Part shown: in pieces, positions 8,677 to 15,902 of the stretch
Position numbering within the stretch: the first letter of the stretch is position 1
Layout: every line of letters starts with the position of its first letter
Assembly (NCBI GenBank): GCA_035637995.1
Contig: DASRAV010000015.1
Location: 62,001 to 126,000, forward strand
DNA from: Conexibacter sp035637995
GTDB taxonomy: Bacteria; Actinomycetota; Thermoleophilia; Solirubrobacterales; Solirubrobacteraceae
Length of the DNA: 64,000 nt
Direction of reading: 5' to 3'
The notes under the pieces: model-generated
Told to the model about the DNA's origin: nothing
The model's input: the letters and a program-made list of their open reading frames with translations, nothing else
Database searches by the model: none
Position numbers and translations under genes: made by a program

Positions 8677-9002
8677 CAGTCGAGCGGCGCGCCGGTGGCG
8701 ACGTCGAGCAGCTTGCTGCCGGGGATCGTGCGCAGCACGTTGCCGTCGAGGTCCTGCACGGCCACGGTGACGCGGCCGGTGTCCTCGTCGACGTCGAAGC
8801 GCAGCTCGCGGCCCTGCGCGTGCAGCTGCTCGTAGGCGTCCTGCGCGGCGGTGGCCGCCTCGAGCACCTCGGGCGGCGGGTACGCGGGCACCTCGCCGGG
8901 CGAGATCGTCGCGGCGTCCATCGCCGCGCGGGCACGCGGCGGTACCGCGTCGCGCGGCGGCGTCAGGCTCGTCGATCCGATCGGTGTGAGGTCGATTCCC
9001 AT
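8676..9002 (-). CDS. flaG: FlaG family protein
   Basis: 108 aa from the ATG at 9002. The C-terminal 50 residues carry the FlaG pattern ELRFDVDEDTGRVTVAVQD followed by GNVLRTIPGSKLLD, which matches FlaG proteins found before fliD in many bacteria and tied to filament length control. The open frame runs upstream to 9164, but the sequence there is low-complexity Arg-rich and lies over the promoter, so the shorter start is chosen. Confidence 0.88.
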   Translation of the reverse strand: MGIDLTPIGSTSLTPPRDAVPPRARAAMDAATISPGEVPAYPPPEVLEAATAAQDAYEQLHAQGRELRFDVDEDTGRVTVAVQDLDGNVLRTIPGSKLLDVATGAPLD

Positions 9003-9016
9003 GGGTTCCCCCGGGA

Positions 9017-9043
9017 AGATCGGCCGTTCACGACGAAACTTGA
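9017..9043 (-). promoter_or_regulatory. Sigma-28-type promoter of flaG-fliD
   Basis: Minus strand: TCAAGTTT (9043-9036), 11 bp, GCCGATCT (9024-9017). The E. coli FliA consensus is TAAAGTTT-N11-GCCGATAA, so 13 of 16 fixed positions agree, making this the best match in the window. Transcription would begin near 9010, giving a leader of only about 8 nt that still holds GGGGGA. Confidence 0.65.
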
Positions 9044-9087
9044 GCCGCCGACGACCCGACCCCGCCCGCCCGCCCACGCGGCGCGGC

Positions 9088-11526
9088 TTACGCCGCCAGC
9101 GGCTGGAGCCGTTCGAGCAGTCGCGTGGCACGACCATCCCCCGGTTCGAGCGCGTGGGCCTCACGCGCGAATTCGAGTGCGTCGTCGGTCATGCCCTGTG
9201 CCGCCGCGACCTGTGCGAGCCCGACGAGGCCGCGCACGTCCCGGGGGTCCTCGCTGCAGACCGCGATCCACTCCTCGGCGGCGGATGCGAGGAATCCGCG
9301 CCGCAGGTACATGTCGGCAAGCAGCTCCGCACGTTCGCGCGGAGCGAGCGGGCACTGCTCGAGCAGCGGCACGAGCAGTGCGAAGGCGTCGACCTCCTGC
9401 ACGCGCAGCAGCGCCTCGAGCGCGACCGCGAGCGGCACGACCGCGTCGAACGGCAGCACGCCGACCGGGGGGGTGACCGCCGTCAGCCGCTCGCACCAGG
9501 CGTCGAAGAACGCCAGCTCGCCGGAGGGGAAGCCGGCCTCGGCGGCGCGCGCAAGCGCGGCACGGGCGGCCGCGTGATCGCCGACGACGAGGCGCGCGAA
9601 CAGCTCGCTGCGGCGGGCGGCCGCGGCATGCGGCTCGCCGTCGGGCAGCGCGGCGGCCGCGTCGGCCGCGTCGGCGTAGCGCGACTGCGACAGCAGCGCC
9701 TCGGCGAGCGCGACGCGCGCGGCGCCGTTCGCCGGCTGGCGCTCGAGCAGCAGCCGGTACTGGTGCTCCGCAGCCTCCGCCTCGCCGGCCTCGTAGAGGG
9801 CGGTGCCGAGCATGAAGCGCACGGTCGGGGTCAGCTCGGCGACGTGCGCCTCGACGCGCGCGACGACGTCCGCGGGCGCGGCGCCGTCGGCGATCAGCGC
9901 CGCGGCGAACGGCAGCACGAGGCCGAAGAAGCCGGGGTGCTCGGCGAGCGTGGCGTCGAGCAGCGCGACCGCGTCGCCGGTCTGCCCGCGCGCGTGGTGG
10001 ATCTCCGCGATCGCCAGCCGCGGCAGGAACGTGCCCATGCCGACGGTGGCGGTGTAGCGGCTCGGCGCATCGCCCATCGCGATGCACTCCTGATAGCGCG
10101 CGATCGCCTCGTCGGTGCGGCCGAGCGCCAGCAATGCGCTCGCCTGCTCGTAGACGAGGTCGGTGAAGCCCGGGTAGCGCGCGAGGCCTTCGTCGCCGCG
10201 TGCGATGCAGTCCTCGGGCCGCCCGCAGACGCGCAGCGCGCGCACGAGGCGGCTCACGAGCGCGGGCATGAAGCCCCACGTGCGCCCCTCGGGATCGTTC
10301 TGGATCAGCTCCCACGAGCGCTCGAACTCGGCCAGCGCGGCACGTGAGTCGCCGACGGCGCCGAACTCGGAGCCGAGGTTGAAGTGCAGGAACGGCGTCG
10401 GGACGCCCTCGTCGCGCTGCTTGAGCAGCAGCTCGATGTTGCGGCGCGACTTCTCCTTCGCGTCGCGCACCGCGCCGAGGTAGCCGAAGTGCTCGACGCG
10501 GATGTCCGTCGCGTGGATGCGCTCGGGCAGGTGCGTCGGCAGCGTCTCGGCGATCTGCTCGTGCAGGCGTCCGCTGAAGCGGTACTCCGGGCGCGCACGG
10601 AAGACGCGCAGGGCGGTGTGCGTGGCGGCGGTGCCGTCGCCCAGCTCGCCGGTGTAGCTGATCTCGGTCAGGTAGAAGGCCTCGCGCCAGGTCTGGCCGC
10701 GCAGCGCGCGCAGCCGCTCGACGTCCTCCCCGACGAGCACCTCGTCGGCGTCGAGGAACATCAGCCAGTCGCCGGTGGCGGCGTCGAAGGAGGCGTTGCG
10801 CGCCTCCGCGAACGAGCCCGTCCACGCACGCTCGATCACGGTCGCGCCGAAGGATCGCGCGATCTCGATCGTGCGATCGCTCGAGCCGGTGTCGACGATC
10901 ACGATCTCGTCGACCGCGGGCGCAGCCGCGGCGAGGCAGCGCGGCAGCATCTCCTCCTCGTCCTTGACGATCATGCAGAGGCTCAGGCGCAGCCCCTCCG
11001 CCGGGCGTGCACGCGCCGCGATGCGCTCCGCGCGCTTGGCCAGCTCGGAGAGGGCGACGGAGATCGCCCGCGCGAACGCGGGCTTGGTGCCGGCGCGCCG
11101 GCGGCGCGCGACCTCGTCGAGGTTGCGGGCGACGTTCGCGAGCTCGGGATCGAGGCGACGGGCGGCGTCGAACAGCGCCTGTGCGGCGTCGAGGCTCCAC
11201 AGCTCGTAGAGCAGCACGCCGGCGTAGTTGAGCAGGACCGGCTCGCGCGGCTCCTCCTCCAGCAGCGCGAGCGTCGCGCGCGTAGCGGCGAGGTAGATGC
11301 CGGGGACCTGCGCTCGCGGGGCGTCGCGTCCGGCGTGCAGGGCGGCTTCGACGAGCGCGACGCGCGCGCCGTAGCGCGCATGCACGTCCGCGATCGCCGC
11401 GGTCTGGACGAACAGCGTCCCGTAGCCCTCGAGATCGCGCCGGTCCAGGCACGCGGCCGCGGCGCTCGCAGGGTCGTGCGATGCGGCGGATGCGGTCGTG
11501 GGAGCGGCGGAGAGGCGGAGCGCCAT
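9088..11526 (-). CDS. GT2 glycosyltransferase with TPR repeats, probable flagellar glycosylation enzyme
   Basis: 812 aa. An N-terminal helical repeat region (about 1-170) is followed by a family 2 glycosyltransferase domain beginning SLCMIVKDEEEMLPRCL near residue 182, with VDTGSSDRTIEIA and the DxD-type FLDADEVL. The C-terminal half (about 400-812) is TPR-like helical repeats. This SunS-like layout (GT2 plus TPR) is seen in enzymes that glycosylate proteins or peptides. Its place at the head of the filament genes, behind its own sigma-28-type promoter, suggests flagellin as acceptor; that is inference. GGAGG precedes the ATG. Confidence 0.85.
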   Translation of the reverse strand: MALRLSAAPTTASAASHDPASAAAACLDRRDLEGYGTLFVQTAAIADVHARYGARVALVEAALHAGRDAPRAQVPGIYLAATRATLALLEEEPREPVLLNYAGVLLYELWSLDAAQALFDAARRLDPELANVARNLDEVARRRRAGTKPAFARAISVALSELAKRAERIAARARPAEGLRLSLCMIVKDEEEMLPRCLAAAAPAVDEIVIVDTGSSDRTIEIARSFGATVIERAWTGSFAEARNASFDAATGDWLMFLDADEVLVGEDVERLRALRGQTWREAFYLTEISYTGELGDGTAATHTALRVFRARPEYRFSGRLHEQIAETLPTHLPERIHATDIRVEHFGYLGAVRDAKEKSRRNIELLLKQRDEGVPTPFLHFNLGSEFGAVGDSRAALAEFERSWELIQNDPEGRTWGFMPALVSRLVRALRVCGRPEDCIARGDEGLARYPGFTDLVYEQASALLALGRTDEAIARYQECIAMGDAPSRYTATVGMGTFLPRLAIAEIHHARGQTGDAVALLDATLAEHPGFFGLVLPFAAALIADGAAPADVVARVEAHVAELTPTVRFMLGTALYEAGEAEAAEHQYRLLLERQPANGAARVALAEALLSQSRYADAADAAAALPDGEPHAAAARRSELFARLVVGDHAAARAALARAAEAGFPSGELAFFDAWCERLTAVTPPVGVLPFDAVVPLAVALEALLRVQEVDAFALLVPLLEQCPLAPRERAELLADMYLRRGFLASAAEEWIAVCSEDPRDVRGLVGLAQVAAAQGMTDDALEFAREAHALEPGDGRATRLLERLQPLAA

Positions 11527-11560
11527 TTGAGGTACCTCCAGCAGTGGACGGACAACCGGG

Positions 11561-11587
11561 TCATCGGCCGCGCCCCGCCAGTCCTGA
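11561..11587 (-). promoter_or_regulatory. Sigma-28-type promoter of the glycosyltransferase gene
   Basis: Minus strand: TCAG (11587-11584), 15 bp, GCCGATGA (11568-11561). Predicted start near 11554, 28 nt before the ATG, with GGAGG in the leader. The -35 is one base off TCAA; seven of eight -10 bases match GCCGATAA. Confidence 0.5.
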
Positions 11588-11708
11588 GCGGCCGGCGAAT
11601 TGAAGCTGCAAACCCTTGGTTTTCGACGACCATGCCCTGGGCCGCAACGCGGAATTCCCCGCCCCCTAACGGATGGTCGACTGACGCATGGTTATGTGGA
11701 GTACCGAT

Positions 11709-11800
11709 CAGAACCTGGACGGATGTTCTGGTGTGGCTACCCCATACCGGCGATCCAGGCGCCGCGACAGCCGTCCGATACCTGCCCCGCACCGTCCGAT
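11709..11800 (+). promoter_or_regulatory. Control region upstream of the sigma factor gene
   Basis: The 306-bp gap 11527-11832 between the divergent glycosyltransferase and sigma factor genes is lower in G+C than the genes. Besides the leftward promoter it holds CAGAAC/GTTCTG inverted copies (11709-11714 and 11725-11730) and a direct repeat CCGTCCGAT at 11771-11779 and 11792-11800. The repeat period is 21 bp (two helix turns), so it may be a tandem regulator site. I see no convincing -35/-10 pair for the sigma gene. Confidence 0.3.
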
Positions 11801-11832
11801 CGATGTTGTTCAACTGAAGGGACCGAGGGGTA

Positions 11833-12645
11833 ATGAAGCTCGAAACCAGGCGCACGGGCCGCATCACGGCCGAGGATGCGCTCACGCTCTGGCAGGAGTA
11901 CAAGGACACCGGGGACCGCCGCGTCCGCGACCGCCTCGTCCTGACGTTCGCGCCGATGGTGAAGTACATCGTCTACAAGAAGGTGCGCGAGATCCCCGCC
12001 CGCTGCGAGGTCGAGGACTTCATCTCCTGCGGCCTGGAGGCGCTGATCCACTCGATCGAGCGCTACGACCCGGAGAAGGGCGCGACGCTCGAGCAGTTCT
12101 CGTGGACGCGCATCCACGGCGCCGTGCTCGACGAGCTGCGCCGCCAGGACTGGGCGCCGCGTTCGCTGCGCCGCTGGGAGCGCGACATCAACCAGGCGCG
12201 CGAGCAGTTCATCGGTGTCCACGGCCGTCGCCCGACGCGCCCGGAGCTCGCACAGGCGACCGGCATGACGGTCGAGGAGCTGCGCAAGCGCGAGGACGAG
12301 ATCGCGGCCTCCGACGTGACCTCGCTCAACACGCTCGTGCTCAGCGACGACGAGACCGCGATCGAGCGCATCGACACGCTCGTGAGCGAGGACCGCTCCG
12401 CCGACCCCGAGCACCACACCGCCCGCGACCAGGCGAAGATCCGCTTCCGCGCCGCGTTCGAGCGCCTTCCGCGCCGTGAGCGCGAGGTCGCCGTGCTGCT
12501 CTACGTCAAGAACCTCACGCTGCGCGAGATCGGCGGCATCCTCGGCGTCTCCGAGAGCCGCGTCTGCCAGATCCACGGTCACCTCAAGAAGCTGCTGCGC
12601 GAGCAGCTCGACGCCGACACGCTGCTGTTCAGCGAGGTCGCGTAG
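11833..12645 (+). CDS. fliA: FliA/WhiG-family RNA polymerase sigma factor (sigma-28)
   Basis: 270 aa. Group 3 sigma factor that directs polymerase to late flagellar promoters. Region 2: VRDRLVLTFAPMVKYIVYK, then EDFISCGLEALIHSIERYDPEKG and the -10-reading FSWTRIHGAVLDELRRQDWAPRS. Region 4: ERLPRREREVAVLLYVKNLTLREIGGILGVSESRVCQIH. GAGGGG lies 3 nt before the ATG. Set between the two flagellar gene blocks, it very likely recognises the five sigma-28-type promoters described here. No FlgM anti-sigma gene is visible in the window. Confidence 0.95.
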   Translation: MKLETRRTGRITAEDALTLWQEYKDTGDRRVRDRLVLTFAPMVKYIVYKKVREIPARCEVEDFISCGLEALIHSIERYDPEKGATLEQFSWTRIHGAVLDELRRQDWAPRSLRRWERDINQAREQFIGVHGRRPTRPELAQATGMTVEELRKREDEIAASDVTSLNTLVLSDDETAIERIDTLVSEDRSADPEHHTARDQAKIRFRAAFERLPRREREVAVLLYVKNLTLREIGGILGVSESRVCQIHGHLKKLLREQLDADTLLFSEVA

Positions 12646-12828
12646 GGCTGCGGGTGGCGGAGGCGGCCACGTGGCCGCCGGAGGCGGGTCCCGCGCGGTT
12701 GCTCGCCTCGGCTGCGAGTTCGTCCACCCACGCGAGCGCGGCCGCGACCGCCTGCCGTAAGGCGGGCGGGACGTCCGGTCCGAGCTCCAACGCCTCCCGC
12801 GGCCCGGGCTGCTCGGGCGTCTCAGGCA
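12629..12828 (-). CDS. Small protein of unknown function coupled to fliK
   Basis: About 66 aa (ATG at 12829-12827). I do not recognise it. The ATG overlaps the fliK TGA by 8 bp (ATGCCTGA), which argues for coupled translation. The protein is Pro/Glu/Ala-rich with one helical stretch (ALRQAVAAALAWVDELAAEA) and a Ser/Arg tail. The last 17 bp overlap the 3' end of the sigma factor gene on the other strand. A flagellar link is only by position. Confidence 0.45.
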
Positions 12829-13406
12829 TAGACGTCGAGTGGGTCGGGGCGTGCTACGACGTCCACCTCGGCCGCACGCCCGGCGGCGGCCCCGATGGCG
12901 CTCTTCAGCGCGCCCGCGTGCGCGCGTGCGAGCGTGAGCGGCACGCCCTCGACGAGCGCCGCGCGTGCGTGCACGAGCTCGTCGTCGAGCGCGATCCGCA
13001 GCTCGACGGTGCCGAGCGTCGGCGTCTCGACGCGCAGCATCACCACCTTCGCCGGGCGCCCGTCGCCCGGCGGCGTGTCCTCCTCGCGCGCGAGCACCGC
13101 GATTCGCCGATCGGGCGCGTGCGGCACCTCCGCCGGCGGCGGCTGGGCAAGGGCGGCGGCGCGCGCATGGCCGGCAAGCTGCAGCACGACGCGCTCGGCG
13201 GTCGTCTCGCGCACGATCAGCCGTAATCGGTCGCCGACCTGGACCTCGTCCGGCAGCTCGGCCGTCAGCAGCGCGCCGGCGAGGTTGAGGATCCCGTGCT
13301 TGCCGTTGCGCTCGATCACCCGCGCGGCGAGCACACGCCCGACTGCGAGCGGCAGGTCGGGCGCCGCGCTGCGAAGCAGGACGAGGTCGACTGAGAGCGA
13401 CTGCAT
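12822..13406 (-). CDS. fliK: Short FliK-like hook-length control protein
   Basis: 194 aa. The N-terminal part (GRVLAARVIERNGKHGILNLAG, ELPDEVQVGDRLRLIV) resembles the beta-rich region of FliK-type proteins. The C-terminal part (PTLGTVELRIALDDELVHARA, then a helix of Leu/Ala/Arg) matches the Flg_hook domain that makes the export gate switch substrate. Typical FliK is 350-600 aa; here the long disordered ruler region is nearly absent. A TAGGCT -10-like hexamer lies 10 nt upstream. Divergent from yceH. Confidence 0.75.
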   Translation of the reverse strand: MQSLSVDLVLLRSAAPDLPLAVGRVLAARVIERNGKHGILNLAGALLTAELPDEVQVGDRLRLIVRETTAERVVLQLAGHARAAALAQPPPAEVPHAPDRRIAVLAREEDTPPGDGRPAKVVMLRVETPTLGTVELRIALDDELVHARAALVEGVPLTLARAHAGALKSAIGAAAGRAAEVDVVARPDPLDVYA

Positions 13407-13462
13407 CGTCGCGGGCAGCCTATCCCGCGTCCCGGCGCGCGCTGCTCGCGTACGCTCCGGGC

Positions 13463-14110
13463 ATGGAACCCGACGTCGTCGAGATCCGCGTGCTCGGCTG
13501 CCTGATCGAGAAGCAGCGCACGACGCCGGACGCCTACCCGCTGTCGCTCAACGCGCTGCGGCTCGCGTGCAACCAGGCGACGAATCGAGACCCGGTCGTC
13601 GATTACGACGAGCACGTCATCCGCGACGCGCTCCAGCATCTGTACCGCCGCGGCTGGACGCGGCTGGCCAGCGGCCACGGCAGCCGCGCGGCGAAGTACC
13701 GCCAGCTGCTCGACGAGGCGCTCGGGCTCGCCCGCGACGAGATCGCGCTGCTCGGCGTGCTGATGCTGCGCGGCCCCCAGACGCCCGGCGAGCTCAAGCA
13801 GCGCAGCGAGCGGCTGCACCCCTTCGCCGACCTCGCCGCGGTGCAGGAGACGCTCGCGCGCCTGATCGCCCGCAACCTCGCCGCCCAGCTCCCGCGTCGG
13901 CCGGGGCAGAAGGAGGAGCGCTACGTGCAGCTGCTGGGCGGTGCCGAGACGGATGCGGCGACCCCGGCCCCCGCGTCAGCCGCGCCATCGGCTCCCGCGC
14001 CGGTCGTCGCACCCTCACCGCCACCCGACGACCGCCTCACACGCCTCGAGCGAGAGGTCGCCGAGCTGCGTGCCGAGGTGGGCGCGCTGCGCGACCAGCT
14101 CGGCGCATGA
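13463..14110 (+). CDS. yceH: YceH family protein (DUF480)
   Basis: 215 aa. Begins with the family hallmark VRVLGCLIEKQ-like stretch (VEIRVLGCLIEKQRTTPDAYPLSLNAL, quoted in part) and contains ALQHLYRRGWTRL and two winged-helix-like repeats to about residue 155; a Pro/Ala linker and a short C-terminal coiled coil follow. Biochemical role unknown in general. TACGCT ends 6 nt before the ATG with no ribosome-binding site, so the mRNA may be leaderless. It separates fliK from the second flagellar block. Confidence 0.9.
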   Translation: MEPDVVEIRVLGCLIEKQRTTPDAYPLSLNALRLACNQATNRDPVVDYDEHVIRDALQHLYRRGWTRLASGHGSRAAKYRQLLDEALGLARDEIALLGVLMLRGPQTPGELKQRSERLHPFADLAAVQETLARLIARNLAAQLPRRPGQKEERYVQLLGGAETDAATPAPASAAPSAPAPVVAPSPPPDDRLTRLEREVAELRAEVGALRDQLGA

Positions 14111-14129
14111 GCAGCGCGCCCGCGTCCTT

Positions 14130-14570
14130 CTAAGACGCACGCCGCACGAGAGCCTTAGCGGCTGAGGGGAACAGCGAGCGCGTAATCACCAGGCCGACTG
14201 CGATCACCTGCACAACCGTTGCCGCGAGCCACGCGTTGATCGTGCTTCCCGGAATCTTCCAGCTATTCCAGAATCCGTAGATCAGGAAAGCCACGTCAGC
14301 GATTACGACCTGCGCGGTGATAGCCCAGAAGACCCGGCTGGCAATCATCTTTCGCAGCTTGCGATCGTCGTCAGCCTGGCTTGCGGTGATCTCCTGCCAC
14401 TTGACCGCCGCCTCATTGACGCGCCGCCGATGCTCCGCGTCGATGTCATTGAGCGGAGTCCGCTCCAGGTCCACGCGCGCCAACTCTTCCTCCGCCTTGG
14501 GAAGGGCCGCTTCGCGTCGCGCGAATGAGCCGGCAACGCCTCCGGCGGCCTGGCCGTCCTCGGCTGGCAT
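14130..14570 (-). CDS. Two-transmembrane protein paired with ImmA-like peptidase
   Basis: 146 aa, not recognised as a named family. Residues 20-75 are highly charged and helical (coiled-coil character), then two hydrophobic helices at about 79-100 (FWAITAQVVIADVAFLIYGF) and 111-131 (NAWLAATVVQVIAVGLVITR), then a short basic tail. The fold outline recalls SLATT-type 2TM effectors, but I cannot confirm homology. Its ATG overlaps the TAA of the upstream peptidase gene (TAATG), so the two are one translational unit. G+C is clearly below the neighbours. Confidence 0.8.
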   Translation of the reverse strand: MPAEDGQAAGGVAGSFARREAALPKAEEELARVDLERTPLNDIDAEHRRRVNEAAVKWQEITASQADDDRKLRKMIASRVFWAITAQVVIADVAFLIYGFWNSWKIPGSTINAWLAATVVQVIAVGLVITRSLFPSAAKALVRRAS

Positions 14571-15085
14571 TACTTCAGCTTGAGGTTGACCAGCCGATAG
14601 TGCATGGCGTCGGCCGACACCCCGAAGCTATAGGCAAGGGCGGCAGGTCCAAGCTCCGTATGCAGCGCTTCGACCGTCCTGCGAGGCATGAGGAGTCCCG
14701 CTGCGAATTGGTTGGCGTAGATCTCCTCAGCGTTACTGCCCTGGGACGTCAACAGATCCCGATGCTCCACGTATTCCCACGATGGGTCGCCCGTTGCGCT
14801 TCGCTTGACGTAATGGCCCAGCTCATGCGCGCATGTGAAGCGCTGGCGATTTGGGCTATCCGAGGCGTTGACGTAGATCTCAGGATCTTGTCCTGCTCGC
14901 TTGATCAACATCCCCGAGACGTCCTCGTCCAACGTTGCGGCATACGCCTTGATCCCAAGCCTCTGCGCGATCTCAAACGGGTCCACCGGCAGCGAGATGC
15001 TGTCCTCATCGCTGCCTTGCGCCCAGACCGTGCGCAGAATCTCTCGTGCGTCGTTCTCCGGACTTGTCGCGATCACGGCATCCAT
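14570..15085 (-). CDS. ImmA/IrrE-family zinc metallopeptidase
   Basis: 171 aa. The zinc site HELGH is at residues 87-91 (CAHELGHYV), and the third ligand is expected in EEIYANQFAAGLLMP (about 120-134), the hallmark order of ImmA/IrrE peptidases. These usually cleave a repressor: ImmR in ICEBs1, DdrO in Deinococcus. No HTH repressor gene is adjacent here; the partner is a 2TM membrane protein. TACCAT sits 7 nt before the ATG, so a leaderless transcript is likely. Codon use is much less GC-rich than in the flagellar genes on either side. Confidence 0.88.
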   Translation of the reverse strand: MDAVIATSPENDAREILRTVWAQGSDEDSISLPVDPFEIAQRLGIKAYAATLDEDVSGMLIKRAGQDPEIYVNASDSPNRQRFTCAHELGHYVKRSATGDPSWEYVEHRDLLTSQGSNAEEIYANQFAAGLLMPRRTVEALHTELGPAALAYSFGVSADAMHYRLVNLKLK

Positions 15086-15169
15086 GGCCACGATGGTAGA
15101 CGACCGATCACCCGGCCCCCGGGGATCCCACACAACTGGTGGATCTCGCCGTCTATCCCTGTGAGCGCC

Positions 15170-15196
15170 TCAAGAATCACCCCCCGCGGCCGACCA
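15170..15196 (+). promoter_or_regulatory. Sigma-28-type promoter of flgF operon
   Basis: TCAA (15170-15173), 15 bp, GCCGACCA (15189-15196). It agrees with the other sigma-28-type sites at T-AA and GCCGA. The predicted start near 15203 would leave only about 4 nt before the ATG, like the short leader of flaG, so the site is less certain than flaG or flgB. Confidence 0.4.
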
Positions 15197-15206
15197 CCCG
15201 GAGGGC

Positions 15207-15902
15207 ATGGAGCGTGGGCTCTACATCGCCGCCTCGGGCATGATCGCCGAGCAGATGCGGCAAGACCAGATCGCGAACGACCTCGCGAACGCGTCGACGC
15301 CTGGATACAAGGCGGATCGCGTCACGCAGAAGAGCTTCGCGGACCTGCTGGTCTCCAACTCCGCGACCGGACAGGTCGTCGGGCCGCTCAACATGGGCGT
15401 CGGCGCCGACAAGATGGTCACCGACGTCTCCCCGCAGGCGCTGCGCGACACGGGCGAGCCGCTCGATCTCGCGATCGCCGGCGAGGGCTTCTTCGCGGTG
15501 CAAACCGCCCAGGGCGTGCGCTACACGCGCAACGGCCAGTTCGGCGCCTCCACGCAGGGCACGCTGATCGACGCCGCCGGCAACGCGGTGCTCGGCCAGA
15601 ACGGCCAGCCGGTGAAGCTGGGCGCCCAGGGCGGCGTCGACGCGCACGCCGTCGGCGTCTTCGCGCTCACCGGGCCCGCCAAGCAGGGCGACAACCTCTT
15701 CACGGGCACCGCCGCGGGCGCCGCCACCGGCACCGTCCGCACCGGCGCGCTCGAGGGCTCGGGCGTCGACCCGGCCCGCACGATGGTCGACATGATCGCC
15801 TCCTTCCGCGCCTTCGAGGCCGGGCAGAAGGCGATCCAGACGATCGACGACTCGCTGCATCGCACCGCGACGCAGGTCGCCTCCGTCAGCGGGAGCGCCT
15901 GA
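15207..15902 (+). CDS. flgF: Flagellar rod protein FlgF
   Basis: 231 aa. N-terminus MERGLYIAASGMIAEQMRQD and NDLANASTPGYKADR are the rod/hook signature. LAIAGEGFFAVQTAQGVRYTRNGQF is the FlgF/FlgG middle motif. The C-terminus MVDMIASFRAFEAGQKAIQTID is the conserved terminal helix. Called FlgF because it precedes a second, closer FlgG; the two are paralogues. TGATG overlap with flgG. Confidence 0.92.
   Translation: MERGLYIAASGMIAEQMRQDQIANDLANASTPGYKADRVTQKSFADLLVSNSATGQVVGPLNMGVGADKMVTDVSPQALRDTGEPLDLAIAGEGFFAVQTAQGVRYTRNGQFGASTQGTLIDAAGNAVLGQNGQPVKLGAQGGVDAHAVGVFALTGPAKQGDNLFTGTAAGAATGTVRTGALEGSGVDPARTMVDMIASFRAFEAGQKAIQTIDDSLHRTATQVASVSGSA

Noticed and set aside
11771..11800. GTCCGATA/GTCCGATC upstream of the sigma gene as sigma-28 -10 elements
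   Set aside because: No TMAR 15 bp upstream of either copy, and the first two bases do not fit; recorded as a direct repeat instead.
14525..15901. Long upstream extension of the flgG frame
   Set aside because: Runs antisense to immA and across flgF; flgG has a proper ATG at 15902 with the family N-terminus.
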